Shown here: in pieces, positions 15,981 to 24,672 of the stretch
Layout: each line of letters opens with the position of its first letter
Numbering within the stretch: the first letter of the stretch is position 1
DNA from: Advenella alkanexedens
GTDB taxonomy: Bacteria > Pseudomonadota > Gammaproteobacteria > Burkholderiales > Burkholderiaceae_B
DNA: 64,000 nt
NCBI RefSeq assembly: GCF_019132845.1
Contig: NZ_JAHSPR010000005.1
Span: 186,001 to 250,000, forward strand
Direction: 5' to 3'
Notes under the pieces: generated by a model
The model's input: only the letters and a program-made list of their open reading frames with translations
The model's database searches: none
Told to the model about the DNA's origin: nothing
Program-made: the position numbers and the translations under genes

Positions 15981-16990
15981 TACTGACCCCTTTTCAAGAT
16001 GAATTTTTGTACGTTTTGATTATGTTTTCTCAGGTTTTCAGCAAACTCACTGGTTCCGTCACCGCGCGCCACAAAATAATAATAACCATGTTTTTCAGGA
16101 TGCAAAGCCGCCTGTATGGACAAAGCGCCGGGGATCGCGATAGGTGTAGGAGGCAAGCCCTGGCGGGTATAGGTATTCCATGGCGTATCGGTTTGCAGGT
16201 CTTTTTTGCTAATGTTGCCTTTGTAATTGTCACCCATTCCATAAATGACAGTAGGGTCTGTCTGCAAAAGCATATTGGCCTTGAGACGGTTAATGAAAAC
16301 GCCCGCCACCCGATCACGATCCTGATTGTGACCGGTTTCTTTTTCAACAATCGAGGCCAAAATCAGGGCTTCATAAGGCGTTTTAAGCGGCGTATCAGGA
16401 TCACGGCTCTCCCAGGCTTGCATCAATCGCGTCTGTCCTTCGTCATAAGCGCGCTTTAAAATCTGAAAATCGGTATCTCCCGGTACAAATACATAGGTTT
16501 CAGGAAAAAACAAGCCTTCCGGATGCGTATGGTCGGAACCCAGTTTCTTCAAGAGCTCTTCATCGCTGATATCCGCCAATGTTTGCTTTATATCCTTATT
16601 GGCCTGCAAAGCCTGACGAATTTGTTTGTAAGTCCAGCCTTCGATCAGGGCAATCTGGCGCTTGATCATGTCACCTTTGGCCAGTTTGTCCAGCACATCA
16701 ACCGGTGTCATACCTTGGGTAACTTCATAGGCACCCGCCTTGAGCTGGACATCCTGTCCGGTATAACGGGCGTATAAAATAAAAAGCTGTGGTTCAATAT
16801 CCAATCCAGCCTTGGCAAGCGTTTCGGCAACCGTACGTATGGTACTGCCTTTGGGAACCGTGAATTCCACCGCCTGGGCTGACATTGGAATGGGGCTGGT
16901 GGACCAGTGCCAGACTTTGCCGCCCAAGCCAATGACCAGCAGCAGGCTGCCGATAACAAAAGCCAGGGCAAGGGACTTGAATAATTTCAT
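15980..16990 (-). CDS. mltG: Endolytic murein transglycosylase MltG
   Basis: About 336 residues (YceG-like). One N-terminal membrane helix (LALAFVIGSLLLVIGLGG) anchors it in the inner membrane; the periplasmic part has a LysM-like segment and the catalytic domain with ILASIVEKETG (catalytic Glu) and DPTVIYG. It cleaves nascent glycan strands and is thought to terminate their polymerisation. A TTG at 17020 would add ten residues, but the ATG at 16990 matches the family length; neither has a clear Shine-Dalgarno. First gene of the mltG-tmk-holB-tatD run. Confidence 0.92.
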   Translation of the reverse strand: MKLFKSLALAFVIGSLLLVIGLGGKVWHWSTSPIPMSAQAVEFTVPKGSTIRTVAETLAKAGLDIEPQLFILYARYTGQDVQLKAGAYEVTQGMTPVDVLDKLAKGDMIKRQIALIEGWTYKQIRQALQANKDIKQTLADISDEELLKKLGSDHTHPEGLFFPETYVFVPGDTDFQILKRAYDEGQTRLMQAWESRDPDTPLKTPYEALILASIVEKETGHNQDRDRVAGVFINRLKANMLLQTDPTVIYGMGDNYKGNISKKDLQTDTPWNTYTRQGLPPTPIAIPGALSIQAALHPEKHGYYYFVARGDGTSEFAENLRKHNQNVQKFILKRGQ

Positions 16991-17216
16991 GCGTAAAAGC
17001 GTATTGAGGTAATTGAACAAGGCTCAATTGTATCAGGCAACAAGACAATAACCATCCATTAAAAGGCATGAGTCAAAAGGCTTTGTACAATAGGGCCGGA
17101 TACATCACGATGGCACGAATTAACCTTTATCATGCCCGGGGAAATACCCCTGTCCAGTGCAATATGGCGTACTATTCCAACATTCAAGTTTGTATCAGTA
17201 ATGCAGGATAATAGTC

Positions 17217-18215
17217 ATGATCTCAGAACCTCAAGAACCTATTGACGACACTTTATTTCAAAGCGATCTCACTCATTTTACGGCTTTCTCTGTCAGTGGC
17301 GCCGATGCGACCAACTTCCTGCAGGGACAGCTCACCCAGGATATGACTCTGGCCACTGAAAATCATGCCGTGCTGTCGGCTTACTGCTCTCCCAAAGGGC
17401 GCGTACTGGCCAGTTTTCTGATCTGGAAAGAAGTCCAGGCAGATAATGAAGAAATCTTCCGGTTTCTGGTTCGCAACGACATTGCCGAACCCATGATCAA
17501 GCGTCTGCGCATGTTTGTTATGCGCTCAAAAGTGGTATTCACCCCGGAAACACTAAGCATCAAAGGGATTTGGTCCACCTCAATCGAAGCATTGGGTAAA
17601 CGTCTCGCATTGGACTTGCAGCAAATGCCGGCATGGCAGGTCACCTCAAAAGACGGATGCACCTGGATTGCCTTGCCAGATGTCGCAGGCAATAAACGTT
17701 TCATTTGCGTTTATGATGCGCAAACACGTGACCAGGAGTGCTTCTGCTCACTATTAAGCCATAAAGACACGGCACAATGGGATGCCATGGAAATCCTGAG
17801 CGGCACTCCATGGATTGAAAAAGGCAACCAGGAACTGTTCATTGCGCAAAGCATTAATTTTGATGTGATTAATGGGATTAGCTTTACCAAGGGATGTTAC
17901 CCTGGCCAGGAAGTGGTTGCGCGTAGTCACTACCGCGGTACGTTGAAACGCCGCATGGCAATTGGGATCGTTGCCAATGCCACAGATCCTGAAATCTGGC
18001 AGCCTGGCAAAGATGTGTTTGATGCACAGGATACCAATGAGCCATGCGGACAAATCGTCAACAGCACCGCTTATGATGGAAAAGTTTATCTGCTGTTTGA
18101 AACCAAACTGTCCGCCCTTGAGCATAATCAGATAAACATTGGCAGCCTTGAAGGCCCCAAAGTGGAACTGGTTGAAATACCATACTCACTTGAAAAGCCT
18201 GAAATCCGGAAGTAG
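17217..18215 (+). CDS. ygfZ: Folate-binding Fe/S cluster repair protein YgfZ
   Basis: A 332-residue member of the YgfZ/CAF17 family, which uses a folate and a conserved cysteine to maintain certain Fe-S enzymes such as MiaB. The signature K-G-C-Y-P-G-Q-E lies at 225-232 (Cys227), followed by VVARSHYRG. The N-terminal FLQGQLTQD resembles the aminomethyltransferase (GcvT) fold. It is divergent from mltG. The stop codon lies inside a hairpin (18204-18237) that begins a convergent terminator block. Confidence 0.93.
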   Translation: MISEPQEPIDDTLFQSDLTHFTAFSVSGADATNFLQGQLTQDMTLATENHAVLSAYCSPKGRVLASFLIWKEVQADNEEIFRFLVRNDIAEPMIKRLRMFVMRSKVVFTPETLSIKGIWSTSIEALGKRLALDLQQMPAWQVTSKDGCTWIALPDVAGNKRFICVYDAQTRDQECFCSLLSHKDTAQWDAMEILSGTPWIEKGNQELFIAQSINFDVINGISFTKGCYPGQEVVARSHYRGTLKRRMAIGIVANATDPEIWQPGKDVFDAQDTNEPCGQIVNSTAYDGKVYLLFETKLSALEHNQINIGSLEGPKVELVEIPYSLEKPEIRK

Positions 18216-18237
18216 TTCAAGGCACATACTTCCGGAT
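18204..18237 (+). terminator. Hairpin spanning the ygfZ stop codon
   Basis: Stem ATCCGGAAGTA (18204-18214) with TACTTCCGGAT (18227-18237), 12-nt loop. The ygfZ stop (18213-18215) lies at the stem-loop border. There is no U-tract directly after it, so it may act with the next hairpin. Confidence 0.55.
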
Positions 18238-18242
18238 GGGCT

Positions 18243-19376
18243 TTAAACCAAATCAGACAGAGGATGTCTGTCTGATTTGGGCCAGGGACTGTCAAAATAA
18301 GATTCAAGCAACTCATCAGTCACATCGTTAATGTCAGCTGGCATCCATTTTGGAGATTTGTCCTTATCCACCAAAAGGGCACGAATGCCTTCCTGCAACT
18401 GGCCATCGGCACAACAATGCAGTGCCACAATATATTCCATGCGAAATACATCGGCCAAAGACAAGTGCAAGGTTTTTTGTTGCAAGACAACGCCCAGCGC
18501 CATGGATAGTGGTGCACCCTTTAGCATGGTGGTAGCGGCACGGGATAACCACGGATCATCATTATCTTTCAGCTCGGCAATATTCTGATAAATGGTCTGA
18601 ATATTAACCGGTGCGCAAATTTCATTGATCAGGGCATAATGTTGTTGCAACGGTCCTGCTTCAACCGGTTTGCCTTTATGTGCAGCCAGAACAGCGTGAA
18701 CCAGGTCATCATTAAAGCGTCGATGCGCGGGTTTTTGCCAGGCAGCATCTAGCAAACCATTAACCACTGCCTCCCAGTTGGCATAATCGACCTGATAGTT
18801 GGCAAGACCTGAAAAAAGCGCATCAGACGTATTCAGAATGGCACCGGTACTGGCAAGGAAAACTCCGGTTTTACCTGGCAAATGATTTAAAACCCAGCTC
18901 CCGCCAACATCAGGAAACAAACCAATACTGACTTCCGGCATGGCCAGCCGGGAAGTTTCACTAACCACCCGATGGCTGGCACCAATCATCAACCCTATGC
19001 CCCCACCCATGACAATACCGTGTCCCCAGCAAATAATGGGTTTACTATAGGTATGGATTTGATAATCCAGTTTATACTCAATGTCGAAGAATTCACGTGA
19101 ATACGTATTTGCCCATGCTCCCTGCCCTTGCCAGGTTTGCATGCTTTGGTACAACCCATGCAAATCACCACCCGCACAAAAAGCCTTATCTCCAGCCCCC
19201 TGCATGATCACCAGCACGACATCAGGGTCTGCCTCCCATTGGGCAAGCTGCTTGCCCAGCAAGCGGCACATCTCAAGCGAAAGTCCATTCAGGATCTTGG
19301 GCTGGTTAAGGGTGGCAACACCCACTTTGTATCCATTATGGGTATTGAGTTCAGTGAATAAAACAGGTGACGACAT
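18243..19376 (-). CDS. Enoyl-CoA hydratase/isomerase family, 3-hydroxyisobutyryl-CoA hydrolase type
   Basis: A 377-residue crotonase-fold enzyme. The length and the C-terminal extension (FRMEYIVALHCCADGQLQEG, then LVDKDKSPKW) are typical of 3-hydroxyisobutyryl-CoA hydrolases, which remove CoA in valine breakdown. The oxyanion-hole segments FCAGGDL and GGGIGLM and the catalytic Glu region MPEVSIGLFPDVGG are intact. A strong AAGGAGGA Shine-Dalgarno supports the ATG at 19376. No other valine-catabolism gene is near, so the substrate is likely but not proven. The last codons form a 13-bp hairpin. Confidence 0.85.
   Translation of the reverse strand: MSSPVLFTELNTHNGYKVGVATLNQPKILNGLSLEMCRLLGKQLAQWEADPDVVLVIMQGAGDKAFCAGGDLHGLYQSMQTWQGQGAWANTYSREFFDIEYKLDYQIHTYSKPIICWGHGIVMGGGIGLMIGASHRVVSETSRLAMPEVSIGLFPDVGGSWVLNHLPGKTGVFLASTGAILNTSDALFSGLANYQVDYANWEAVVNGLLDAAWQKPAHRRFNDDLVHAVLAAHKGKPVEAGPLQQHYALINEICAPVNIQTIYQNIAELKDNDDPWLSRAATTMLKGAPLSMALGVVLQQKTLHLSLADVFRMEYIVALHCCADGQLQEGIRALLVDKDKSPKWMPADINDVTDELLESYFDSPWPKSDRHPLSDLV
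18248..18280. terminator. Hairpin inside the 3' end of the hydrolase gene, convergent terminator
   Basis: A perfect 13-bp stem, CCAAATCAGACAG (18248-18260) and CTGTCTGATTTGG (18268-18280), 7-nt loop. It encodes residues about P-K-S-D to S-D-L-V at the hydrolase C-terminus and lies 33 bp past the ygfZ stop, where it could stop both transcripts. Confidence 0.6.
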
Positions 19377-19400
19377 TGCTCCTCCTTGAGTCGTATGATT

Positions 19401-19769
19401 TTAAGTATTATCCCGATGTTCGGTGTAGTTGTTAATGCGTGATTTTTTCTGTCTGAGATGTTTTTTGGTCAGGATACCTGCCTTGCGGTGTTCAGCCCTG
19501 CGTCGTCGGGACTCTTTGGGATCAAACACCAGCTTGCGGTAAAGCTCAATCCGGTCTCCTTCTTGCACAAATTGTTGTGACGAGCATTTGATGCCAAAAA
19601 TACCCTTTCCAAGACTGCCCAGATCCAGATCCGGGAATGCGTTGGCAATGCCGCTTAAAGCAATGGCATCAGCAATCGTGCTTCCGGCTGGCACATAAAA
19701 ATCTTTTCTCCAGATCTGGCTTGTGGTAACCGGAAAGTTAAGTGAAACATGAAGATCAGCGGTCACCAT
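19401..19769 (-). CDS. rnfH: RnfH family protein
   Basis: The 122-residue frame starting at the ATG at 19769 (MVTADLHVSLNFP) matches the RnfH/UPF0125 ubiquitin-like fold (PAGSTIADAIALSG, GIFGIK and EGDRIELYRKL). A longer reading from 19958 overlaps ratA in another frame and is rejected. It ends in a basic tail, RRRRAEHRK. RnfH normally forms a gene pair with ratA, the arrangement seen here (14-bp overlap). Its function is not well established. Confidence 0.88.
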   Translation of the reverse strand: MVTADLHVSLNFPVTTSQIWRKDFYVPAGSTIADAIALSGIANAFPDLDLGSLGKGIFGIKCSSQQFVQEGDRIELYRKLVFDPKESRRRRAEHRKAGILTKKHLRQKKSRINNYTEHRDNT

Positions 19770-20193
19770 AAATAACCTGTGCTCGTTTGGTAAAAGAGTC
19801 GATAAAGCTATTGGCGATACGATTGAATACAGGTCCCACCAGCATTTCAAGTGCTTTGCTATTGAAGGCATAATCAAGGGTAAAGACCACTTTACAGGCG
19901 TCTTCATCCAATTCAATGAATTCCCATGTGCCATTAAGCGCTGAAAACGGACCATCAACCAGTTTCAGTTCTATTTTTTCCGGATAGGTGTAGGTATTGC
20001 GAGTGGTAAAAGTCTGTTTTATTTTTGCAAGACTGATGGTAACCGATGCCACCACGCCATCTTCAAGTTGTTCTTTTATGGCAGAGCCGCCACACCACGG
20101 CATGAATTCAGGATATTTTTCAACATCGGAAACCAGATCAAACATCTGGCTTGCCTTGTAAGGGAGAAGTACGGATCTTTGGACAGTATGCAT
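19756..20193 (-). CDS. ratA: RatA / COQ10-like START-domain protein
   Basis: A 145-residue START/SRPBCC-fold protein. The family opening HTVQRSVLLPYKASQMFDLV, then YPEFMPWCGGS, and the C-terminal RIANSFIDSFTKRA are typical. In E. coli RatA is reported to inhibit 70S subunit association, while its mitochondrial relative Coq10 binds ubiquinone; which role applies here is open. It is divergent from smpB, as in many proteobacteria, and overlaps rnfH. Confidence 0.92.
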   Translation of the reverse strand: MHTVQRSVLLPYKASQMFDLVSDVEKYPEFMPWCGGSAIKEQLEDGVVASVTISLAKIKQTFTTRNTYTYPEKIELKLVDGPFSALNGTWEFIELDEDACKVVFTLDYAFNSKALEMLVGPVFNRIANSFIDSFTKRAQVIYGDR

Positions 20194-20397
20194 TAAGAAA
20201 ATTTACAGATTAAATCAATTGGCCAATGGCGAATATAAATACTAAATACGCACATGGACGTTTAAGGGCAATATTGCCATAAATTTCATTTTCATGTGGT
20301 GTATTCATTTACAATAGGATCTTAAGCCGGAAATCATAAATACACATCCATAAAAAAATCCTATTTTAACGGCTGTAGCATTTTTATAATATAAATC

Positions 20398-20853
20398 ATG
20401 AGCATTGTAGAAAATAGAAAAGCCCGCCACGACTATTTCATTGAAGAAAAATTTGAAGCCGGTATTGTCCTTGAAGGCTGGGAAGTCAAGGCTATCCGTG
20501 CAGGCAGAGTTCAATTGGCTGAAAGCTACGTTATTGTACGTGACGGTGAACTCTGGCTGCTTAACATGCATGTCAGTCCGTTAGCCACAGCGTCTACCCA
20601 CATCCATCCCAATGCAACGCGCACACGCAAATTGTTAATGCATAAAAATGAAATCAACAAGTTAATTGGCAAGGTGGAAATTCGTGGTTATACCCTTGTG
20701 CCGCTTAATCTTCATTTCAAAAATGGGCGGATCAAGCTGGAATTTGGTCTGGGTAAAGGCAAAAAACTGCATGACAAGCGCGATAGCGCCCGAGATAAAG
20801 ACTGGCAGCGGGAAAAAGAACGCATCATGAAGCACGATACCCGTCGCCAATAA
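20398..20853 (+). CDS. smpB: SsrA-binding protein SmpB
   Basis: A 151-residue OB-fold protein that brings tmRNA to stalled ribosomes. It shows [48 protein letters not shown] and the Lys/Arg-rich C-terminal tail ([20 protein letters not shown]), which mimics the missing mRNA side. Length is standard. ssrA itself is not in the window. A strong hairpin terminator follows. Confidence 0.97.
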   Translation: MSIVENRKARHDYFIEEKFEAGIVLEGWEVKAIRAGRVQLAESYVIVRDGELWLLNMHVSPLATASTHIHPNATRTRKLLMHKNEINKLIGKVEIRGYTLVPLNLHFKNGRIKLEFGLGKGKKLHDKRDSARDKDWQREKERIMKHDTRRQ

Positions 20854-20870
20854 ACAAAATTACCCATCAA

Positions 20871-20902
20871 TTAAAAGAGGGCTCCTTGGAACCCTCTTTT
20901 AA
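20871..20902. terminator. Terminator between convergent smpB and the decarboxylase gene
   Basis: Stem TTAAAAGAGGG (20871-20881) and CCCTCTTTTAA (20892-20902), 10-nt loop. A-rich before and T-rich after on both strands, so it can work in both directions. Confidence 0.85.
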
Positions 20903-20921
20903 TCAGTAAAAACCCGAACCA

Positions 20922-22553
20922 TTAAATCAATGGCGGGATGGCCGGCAATATAGGTACTTCAATAACGGTCGGACCCTGCCGGCCAAAAGCTTCTTGACAG
21001 GCCGTTTTCACCTGTTCAGCAGTTTCTGCATGCACCGCACAACAGCCGTACCCTTTGGCCAAGGCCATAATATCCAGTCCTGGAATATCCAGTCCTGGTA
21101 CGCCTGGAGTTTCTTCCAATAGGGCAAATGATTTCAGAATGGCATATTCGTTGTTTTTAGGTATGACATACACAATCGGCAATTGCTGCCGTGCGGCACT
21201 CCAAAGTCCCTGGATGGAATACTGCATTGATCCGTCACCAATAATGGCAAGCACAGGACGATTACGGCCACTGTCTTTTTCACCCAGTGCAATACCAACA
21301 CTGGCGGGCAATCCCCACCCTAAAGAGCCGCTTGCAAATGTATAAAATGAATCCGGTGCTTCAATGGGCCATTCACGATGCAACTCAGCCAGATTGGAGG
21401 GAGACTCTTCGATCAGGATGGTGTCCCTGGGAGAAACCTCCCGTAAAGTGCGGAATAATTCGGCAGCACTTAAGGAATCTGAATTGGCTGCCGAAGTGGC
21501 CACGGGTGGATGGGCCGCCATATTGTGTGCCTGTTTGCCAATAACCGGTGGCTGCTTCTCTTTGGCTGATACCAGGTCAGCCAGGCCTTCAAGTGCCAGC
21601 ACCGCATCGCTTAACAAACCGTCTCCAACCGGCGCACGCCCGATCTCCAACGGATCATCGGAGATGTGCAACAGGCGCAAGCCTTCGGGAATATAAGAGC
21701 CTGCCACATAAGGATAGTAGCGGAAAACCGGTGCCCCAATCACTACCGCCAGATCATGGCCTTCCAGCTTTTCAGATAGTGGTTTAATGGCAAAGGGCAA
21801 ACCGCCCGCATATAAAGGATGCGTTTCGGGAAAGGGTGGACGTTCGGATGATGGGGCTGCCCAAACAGGAATGTTTAATTTCTCGGCCAAGGCGATACCT
21901 GTTTCCCAACCCTGCCCTCTGGCAATGGCGGAACCATAAATCAGAACCGGATTTTTCGCAGCCGTAATGGCATCGGCAAACGCTTTCAACCGTTGTGGAT
22001 CGTAGCCAATGCGCTGTGGCACTGACCTGACCACCGCCTGCTCTTGAAGGGCTGGTTTATCCCAGTCATCAAGTGGAATGGATAAAAACACAGGCCCGGC
22101 AGGTGGTTGCAACGCCATGGCATACGCGCGCATGAAGGCAGCGGGTACGTCTTCAGCCCGAACCGGCTGGCAGCTCCATTTCACCCATGGCTTAGGCAGT
22201 GTTTCGGGCTCGATATTGCTAAGCCATGGATCCATCAGGAGCATTTCACGGGTTTGGTTACCGGCAGTAATGATCAGGGGAGTCCGATTCATATAGGCTG
22301 TCAGGATATTGCTCATGGCATTGCTTAATCCTGCTGACGTATGGACGTTGACCATTGCCACCTTGCGCATCGATTGCGCATAGGCATCTGCAGCAGCCAC
22401 TGCGGATGCCTCATGCAAGGTTTGAATATACCGGAAATCTGCCGGAAACTCTTTGAGGAACGTTTCTTCCGTCGAACCCGGGTTACCAAAAATGGTGGTG
22501 ATATCCAACTTACGCAGTAAATCGAAGGTTACCTGGCGTATGTTTTTTTGCAT
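20922..22553 (-). CDS. mdlC: Thiamine-diphosphate enzyme, benzoylformate decarboxylase-like
   Basis: About 543 residues from the ATG at 22553; a further 43 in-frame codons upstream look non-coding and include a terminator-adjacent leader. It resembles Pseudomonas benzoylformate decarboxylase along its length and keeps its active-site residues: Ser27 in FGNPGS, Glu48 in LHEAS, His71 in NVHTSAG, and the His of FPETHPLYAGG. The ThDP motif GDGSMQYSI...NNEY is intact. The expected reaction is non-oxidative decarboxylation of an aromatic 2-oxo acid to an aldehyde. No mandelate pathway gene is adjacent, so the substrate could differ. It sits between smpB and qmcA as an isolated unit. Confidence 0.82.
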   Translation of the reverse strand: MQKNIRQVTFDLLRKLDITTIFGNPGSTEETFLKEFPADFRYIQTLHEASAVAAADAYAQSMRKVAMVNVHTSAGLSNAMSNILTAYMNRTPLIITAGNQTREMLLMDPWLSNIEPETLPKPWVKWSCQPVRAEDVPAAFMRAYAMALQPPAGPVFLSIPLDDWDKPALQEQAVVRSVPQRIGYDPQRLKAFADAITAAKNPVLIYGSAIARGQGWETGIALAEKLNIPVWAAPSSERPPFPETHPLYAGGLPFAIKPLSEKLEGHDLAVVIGAPVFRYYPYVAGSYIPEGLRLLHISDDPLEIGRAPVGDGLLSDAVLALEGLADLVSAKEKQPPVIGKQAHNMAAHPPVATSAANSDSLSAAELFRTLREVSPRDTILIEESPSNLAELHREWPIEAPDSFYTFASGSLGWGLPASVGIALGEKDSGRNRPVLAIIGDGSMQYSIQGLWSAARQQLPIVYVIPKNNEYAILKSFALLEETPGVPGLDIPGLDIMALAKGYGCCAVHAETAEQVKTACQEAFGRQGPTVIEVPILPAIPPLI

Positions 22554-22642
22554 CGTAAAGCCCCCGCATACAAAAATAGTTTGTTTTAATTGGTCTTGCT
22601 TAATCTTTCGCATCTGAAGACGCGTTGGAACCTTTGTCACAT

Positions 22643-22657
22643 GCCTGTTGAACAGGC
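22643..22657. promoter_or_regulatory. 15-bp palindrome upstream of the decarboxylase gene
   Basis: GCCTGTT-G-AACAGGC, 7-bp arms around one base, about 90 bp upstream of the ATG. The one-base centre rules out a stable hairpin, so a dimeric operator is more likely. Regulator not identified. Confidence 0.35.
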
Positions 22658-22680
22658 CTTTGAGATAAAAATTGAGATAC

Positions 22681-22708
22681 AAAAAAAGCCACGTTTGAAA
22701 GTGGCTTT
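22681..22708 (-). terminator. Terminator after qmcA
   Basis: Stem AAAGCCAC (22685-22692) and GTGGCTTT (22701-22708), 8-nt loop. On the minus strand it ends in a run of seven T, just past the qmcA stop at 22723. Confidence 0.85.
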
Positions 22709-22722
22709 AATAATTAAAAATA

Positions 22723-23658
22723 TCAGGATGTTGTTTTATTGTTATTTTTAATAATGGTCATTGCCGAGGCGATCATACTTCCCATATCAGACAAATTACC
22801 TGGCAAAATCAGGGTGTTGCCTTCTTTGGCAAGCTTGCCAAAGGCTTCCACGTAATTTTCCGCCACCTGCAGGTTAACCGCTGCAAGACCACCTGGCTGT
22901 TCTATGGCATTGGCCACCTTGGTAATGGCTTCAGCAGTTGCGGTTGCAATCGTGGTAACCGCTTTGGCCTCACCCTCAGCGTTATTGATTTGTGCCTGCT
23001 TCTCACCTTCTGAACGGGCAATGGCTGCCTCTCGTTCACCGGTTGCGATATTGATCTGTTCCTGACGACGCCCTTCAGACGCGGCGATCAATGCCCTCTT
23101 CTCACGCTCGGCCGTAATTTGTGCCTGCATGGCACGCAGAATTTCGCTAGGAGGGGTAAGATCCTTGATTTCATAGCGCAATACTTTCACCCCCCAGTTG
23201 GTGGCTGCCTCGTCAAGGGAAGAAACAATCGTGCTGTTGATGGCATCCCGTTCTTCAAAAGTACGGTCAAGCTCCATGCGGCCAATGACCGAACGCAGCG
23301 TGGTTTGTGCCAGCTGTGTGATGGCGACAATATAATTGGATGAACCGTATGAAGCCCGCATTGGATCGGTTACCTGGAAGAAAATAACACCATCCACCTG
23401 CAGCTGCGTATTGTCCCGGGTAATACAAACCTGACTGGGAACATCAAGGGGAATTTCTTTTAATGAGTGTTTGTAGGCAATCTTTTCAATAAAGGGAATA
23501 ACAAATTTGGCTCCCGGAGACAGGGTTCTGTCAAACTTACCAAGCCGTTCCACCACCCATGCATGTTGCTGGGGAACAATGGCAATGGTTTTAATAAAGA
23601 TAATCAGGGCCAGTATAAAAACAATCAGCCAGAAAATAATCGATGTATCAAATTCCAC
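22723..23658 (-). CDS. qmcA: SPFH/band-7 membrane protein (QmcA/stomatin-like)
   Basis: A 311-residue protein anchored by one N-terminal helix (about 8-27). It has a band-7 domain (QQHAWVVERLGKFDRTLSPG, DPMRASYGSSNY), a coiled coil rich in Glu/Ala (AEREKRALIAASEGRRQEQI) and a hydrophobic C-terminus. Such proteins form large ring or cage assemblies in membrane microdomains, often with the FtsH protease. It follows nfeD by 28 bp, the conserved ybbK-ybbL pairing. Confidence 0.93.
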   Translation of the reverse strand: MEFDTSIIFWLIVFILALIIFIKTIAIVPQQHAWVVERLGKFDRTLSPGAKFVIPFIEKIAYKHSLKEIPLDVPSQVCITRDNTQLQVDGVIFFQVTDPMRASYGSSNYIVAITQLAQTTLRSVIGRMELDRTFEERDAINSTIVSSLDEAATNWGVKVLRYEIKDLTPPSEILRAMQAQITAEREKRALIAASEGRRQEQINIATGEREAAIARSEGEKQAQINNAEGEAKAVTTIATATAEAITKVANAIEQPGGLAAVNLQVAENYVEAFGKLAKEGNTLILPGNLSDMGSMIASAMTIIKNNNKTTS

Positions 23659-23686
23659 AGTAACACTCCTATGGTTTGTCAGGGGC

Positions 23687-24127
23687 TCAGGATGACTTAT
23701 GCAGCGGCTTTAAAATAAGGGTAACGCTTTGAATATCGACAATCACATATTGTCCGGGCAATGGTGTTTCAGTAATGGAAGGATCCAGTTTTACCTGCCA
23801 TTGAGCTCCTCGGTAATAGACCGTGGACGTACGATTTTCTGTCCACGACTTCACTTCTACTTGCTGGCCGATATCAAGGATGACATTACTGTCACTGGTT
23901 GCCTTAAGGTGCCCTTTTTTTAATAATACACCCGTTTTTTTAAGTATAATCAGCCCGGCAATGCCAATGATGCTGCAAGTAGCCAACTGGGCAGCCGGAC
24001 TGAAACCCAAATAGGCAACAATACCCGAAGCGACCAGTCCCAACGCAACAAGCAACATGTAGAATGTGCCTGAAAGCAGTTCGGCAATAAGTGCCACCAC
24101 CGCAAGAGCAAACCAGAGCCAGATCAT
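23687..24127 (-). CDS. nfeD: NfeD-family membrane protein (YbbL-like)
   Basis: A 146-residue NfeD protein of the short type without the serine protease domain. The first about 70 residues form three or four membrane helices (WLWFALAVVALIAELLSGTF, then a Gly-rich helix), followed by an OB-fold soluble domain (VILDIGQQVEVKSW, YYRGAQWQVKL). It works with the adjacent SPFH protein in membrane quality control. Promoter presumably lies before it or with the FKBP gene upstream. Confidence 0.88.
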   Translation of the reverse strand: MIWLWFALAVVALIAELLSGTFYMLLVALGLVASGIVAYLGFSPAAQLATCSIIGIAGLIILKKTGVLLKKGHLKATSDSNVILDIGQQVEVKSWTENRTSTVYYRGAQWQVKLDPSITETPLPGQYVIVDIQSVTLILKPLHKSS

Positions 24128-24163
24128 ATTGTCACCTTTTGGAAAGACCGGAATTTACCAAAC

Positions 24164-24493
24164 TTACGCCAAGTCCAGTAATTCAACCTCAAACACGAGA
24201 GTTGCATTAGGCGGAATAACACCGCCAGCTCCTCTGGCACCATAACCTAACGATGATGGAATGGTTAGTTTACGTTTGCCACCAATCCTCATGCCTGCCA
24301 CACCCTGATCCCAACCTTTAATGACATGGCCTGCACCCAGAGGGAAAGAAAATGGTTGATTGCGATCTTTGCTTGAGTCAAATTTGGCACCATTATCCAA
24401 TAACCAGCCAGTGTAGTGCACGGTGACATGTTGCCCGCTTTTGGCTTCTTCACCGGTACCCACTTCAATATCTTCAATAATCAATTGACTCAT
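24164..24493 (-). CDS. FKBP-type peptidyl-prolyl cis-trans isomerase
   Basis: A 109-residue single-domain FKBP without a signal peptide, so cytoplasmic. It has [19 protein letters not shown], the active-site segment [19 protein letters not shown] and [20 protein letters not shown], near-identical to the FKBP12-like consensus with its catalytic aromatic pocket. It speeds proline isomerisation in protein folding. It lies 36 bp upstream of nfeD on the same strand and may share a transcript. Confidence 0.95.
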   Translation of the reverse strand: MSQLIIEDIEVGTGEEAKSGQHVTVHYTGWLLDNGAKFDSSKDRNQPFSFPLGAGHVIKGWDQGVAGMRIGGKRKLTIPSSLGYGARGAGGVIPPNATLVFEVELLDLA

Positions 24494-24626
24494 TTCATAT
24501 CCTTAAAATCTATGGTTAATTCAGTAAGTGTAACTTAATTCATCCCTCATTTTATTAAAAAAGAAAATATTCCTTGTGATGAAAGATGAGGAATGTATTA
24601 ATCATGTTTTTCATTTTTTGATGACA

Positions 24627-24658
24627 AAAAAACAGGCCCTCGAAAGAGCCTGTTTTTT
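24627..24658 (-). terminator. Terminator after ppsA
   Basis: Stem AAAAAACAGGC (24627-24637) and GCCTGTTTTTT (24648-24658), 10-nt loop. Read on the minus strand it ends in six T, 15 bp past the ppsA stop. Confidence 0.92.
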
Positions 24659-24672
24659 CATTACTTAATCAA

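Noticed and set aside
19401-19958. 185-residue extended reading of rnfH
   Set aside because: The first 63 codons overlap ratA out of frame; the ATG at 19769 matches family length.
21071-21105. Direct repeat in the decarboxylase gene
   Set aside because: It encodes the repeated GLDIP peptide, also present in a similar form in Pseudomonas benzoylformate decarboxylase, so it is protein-level and not a mobile repeat.
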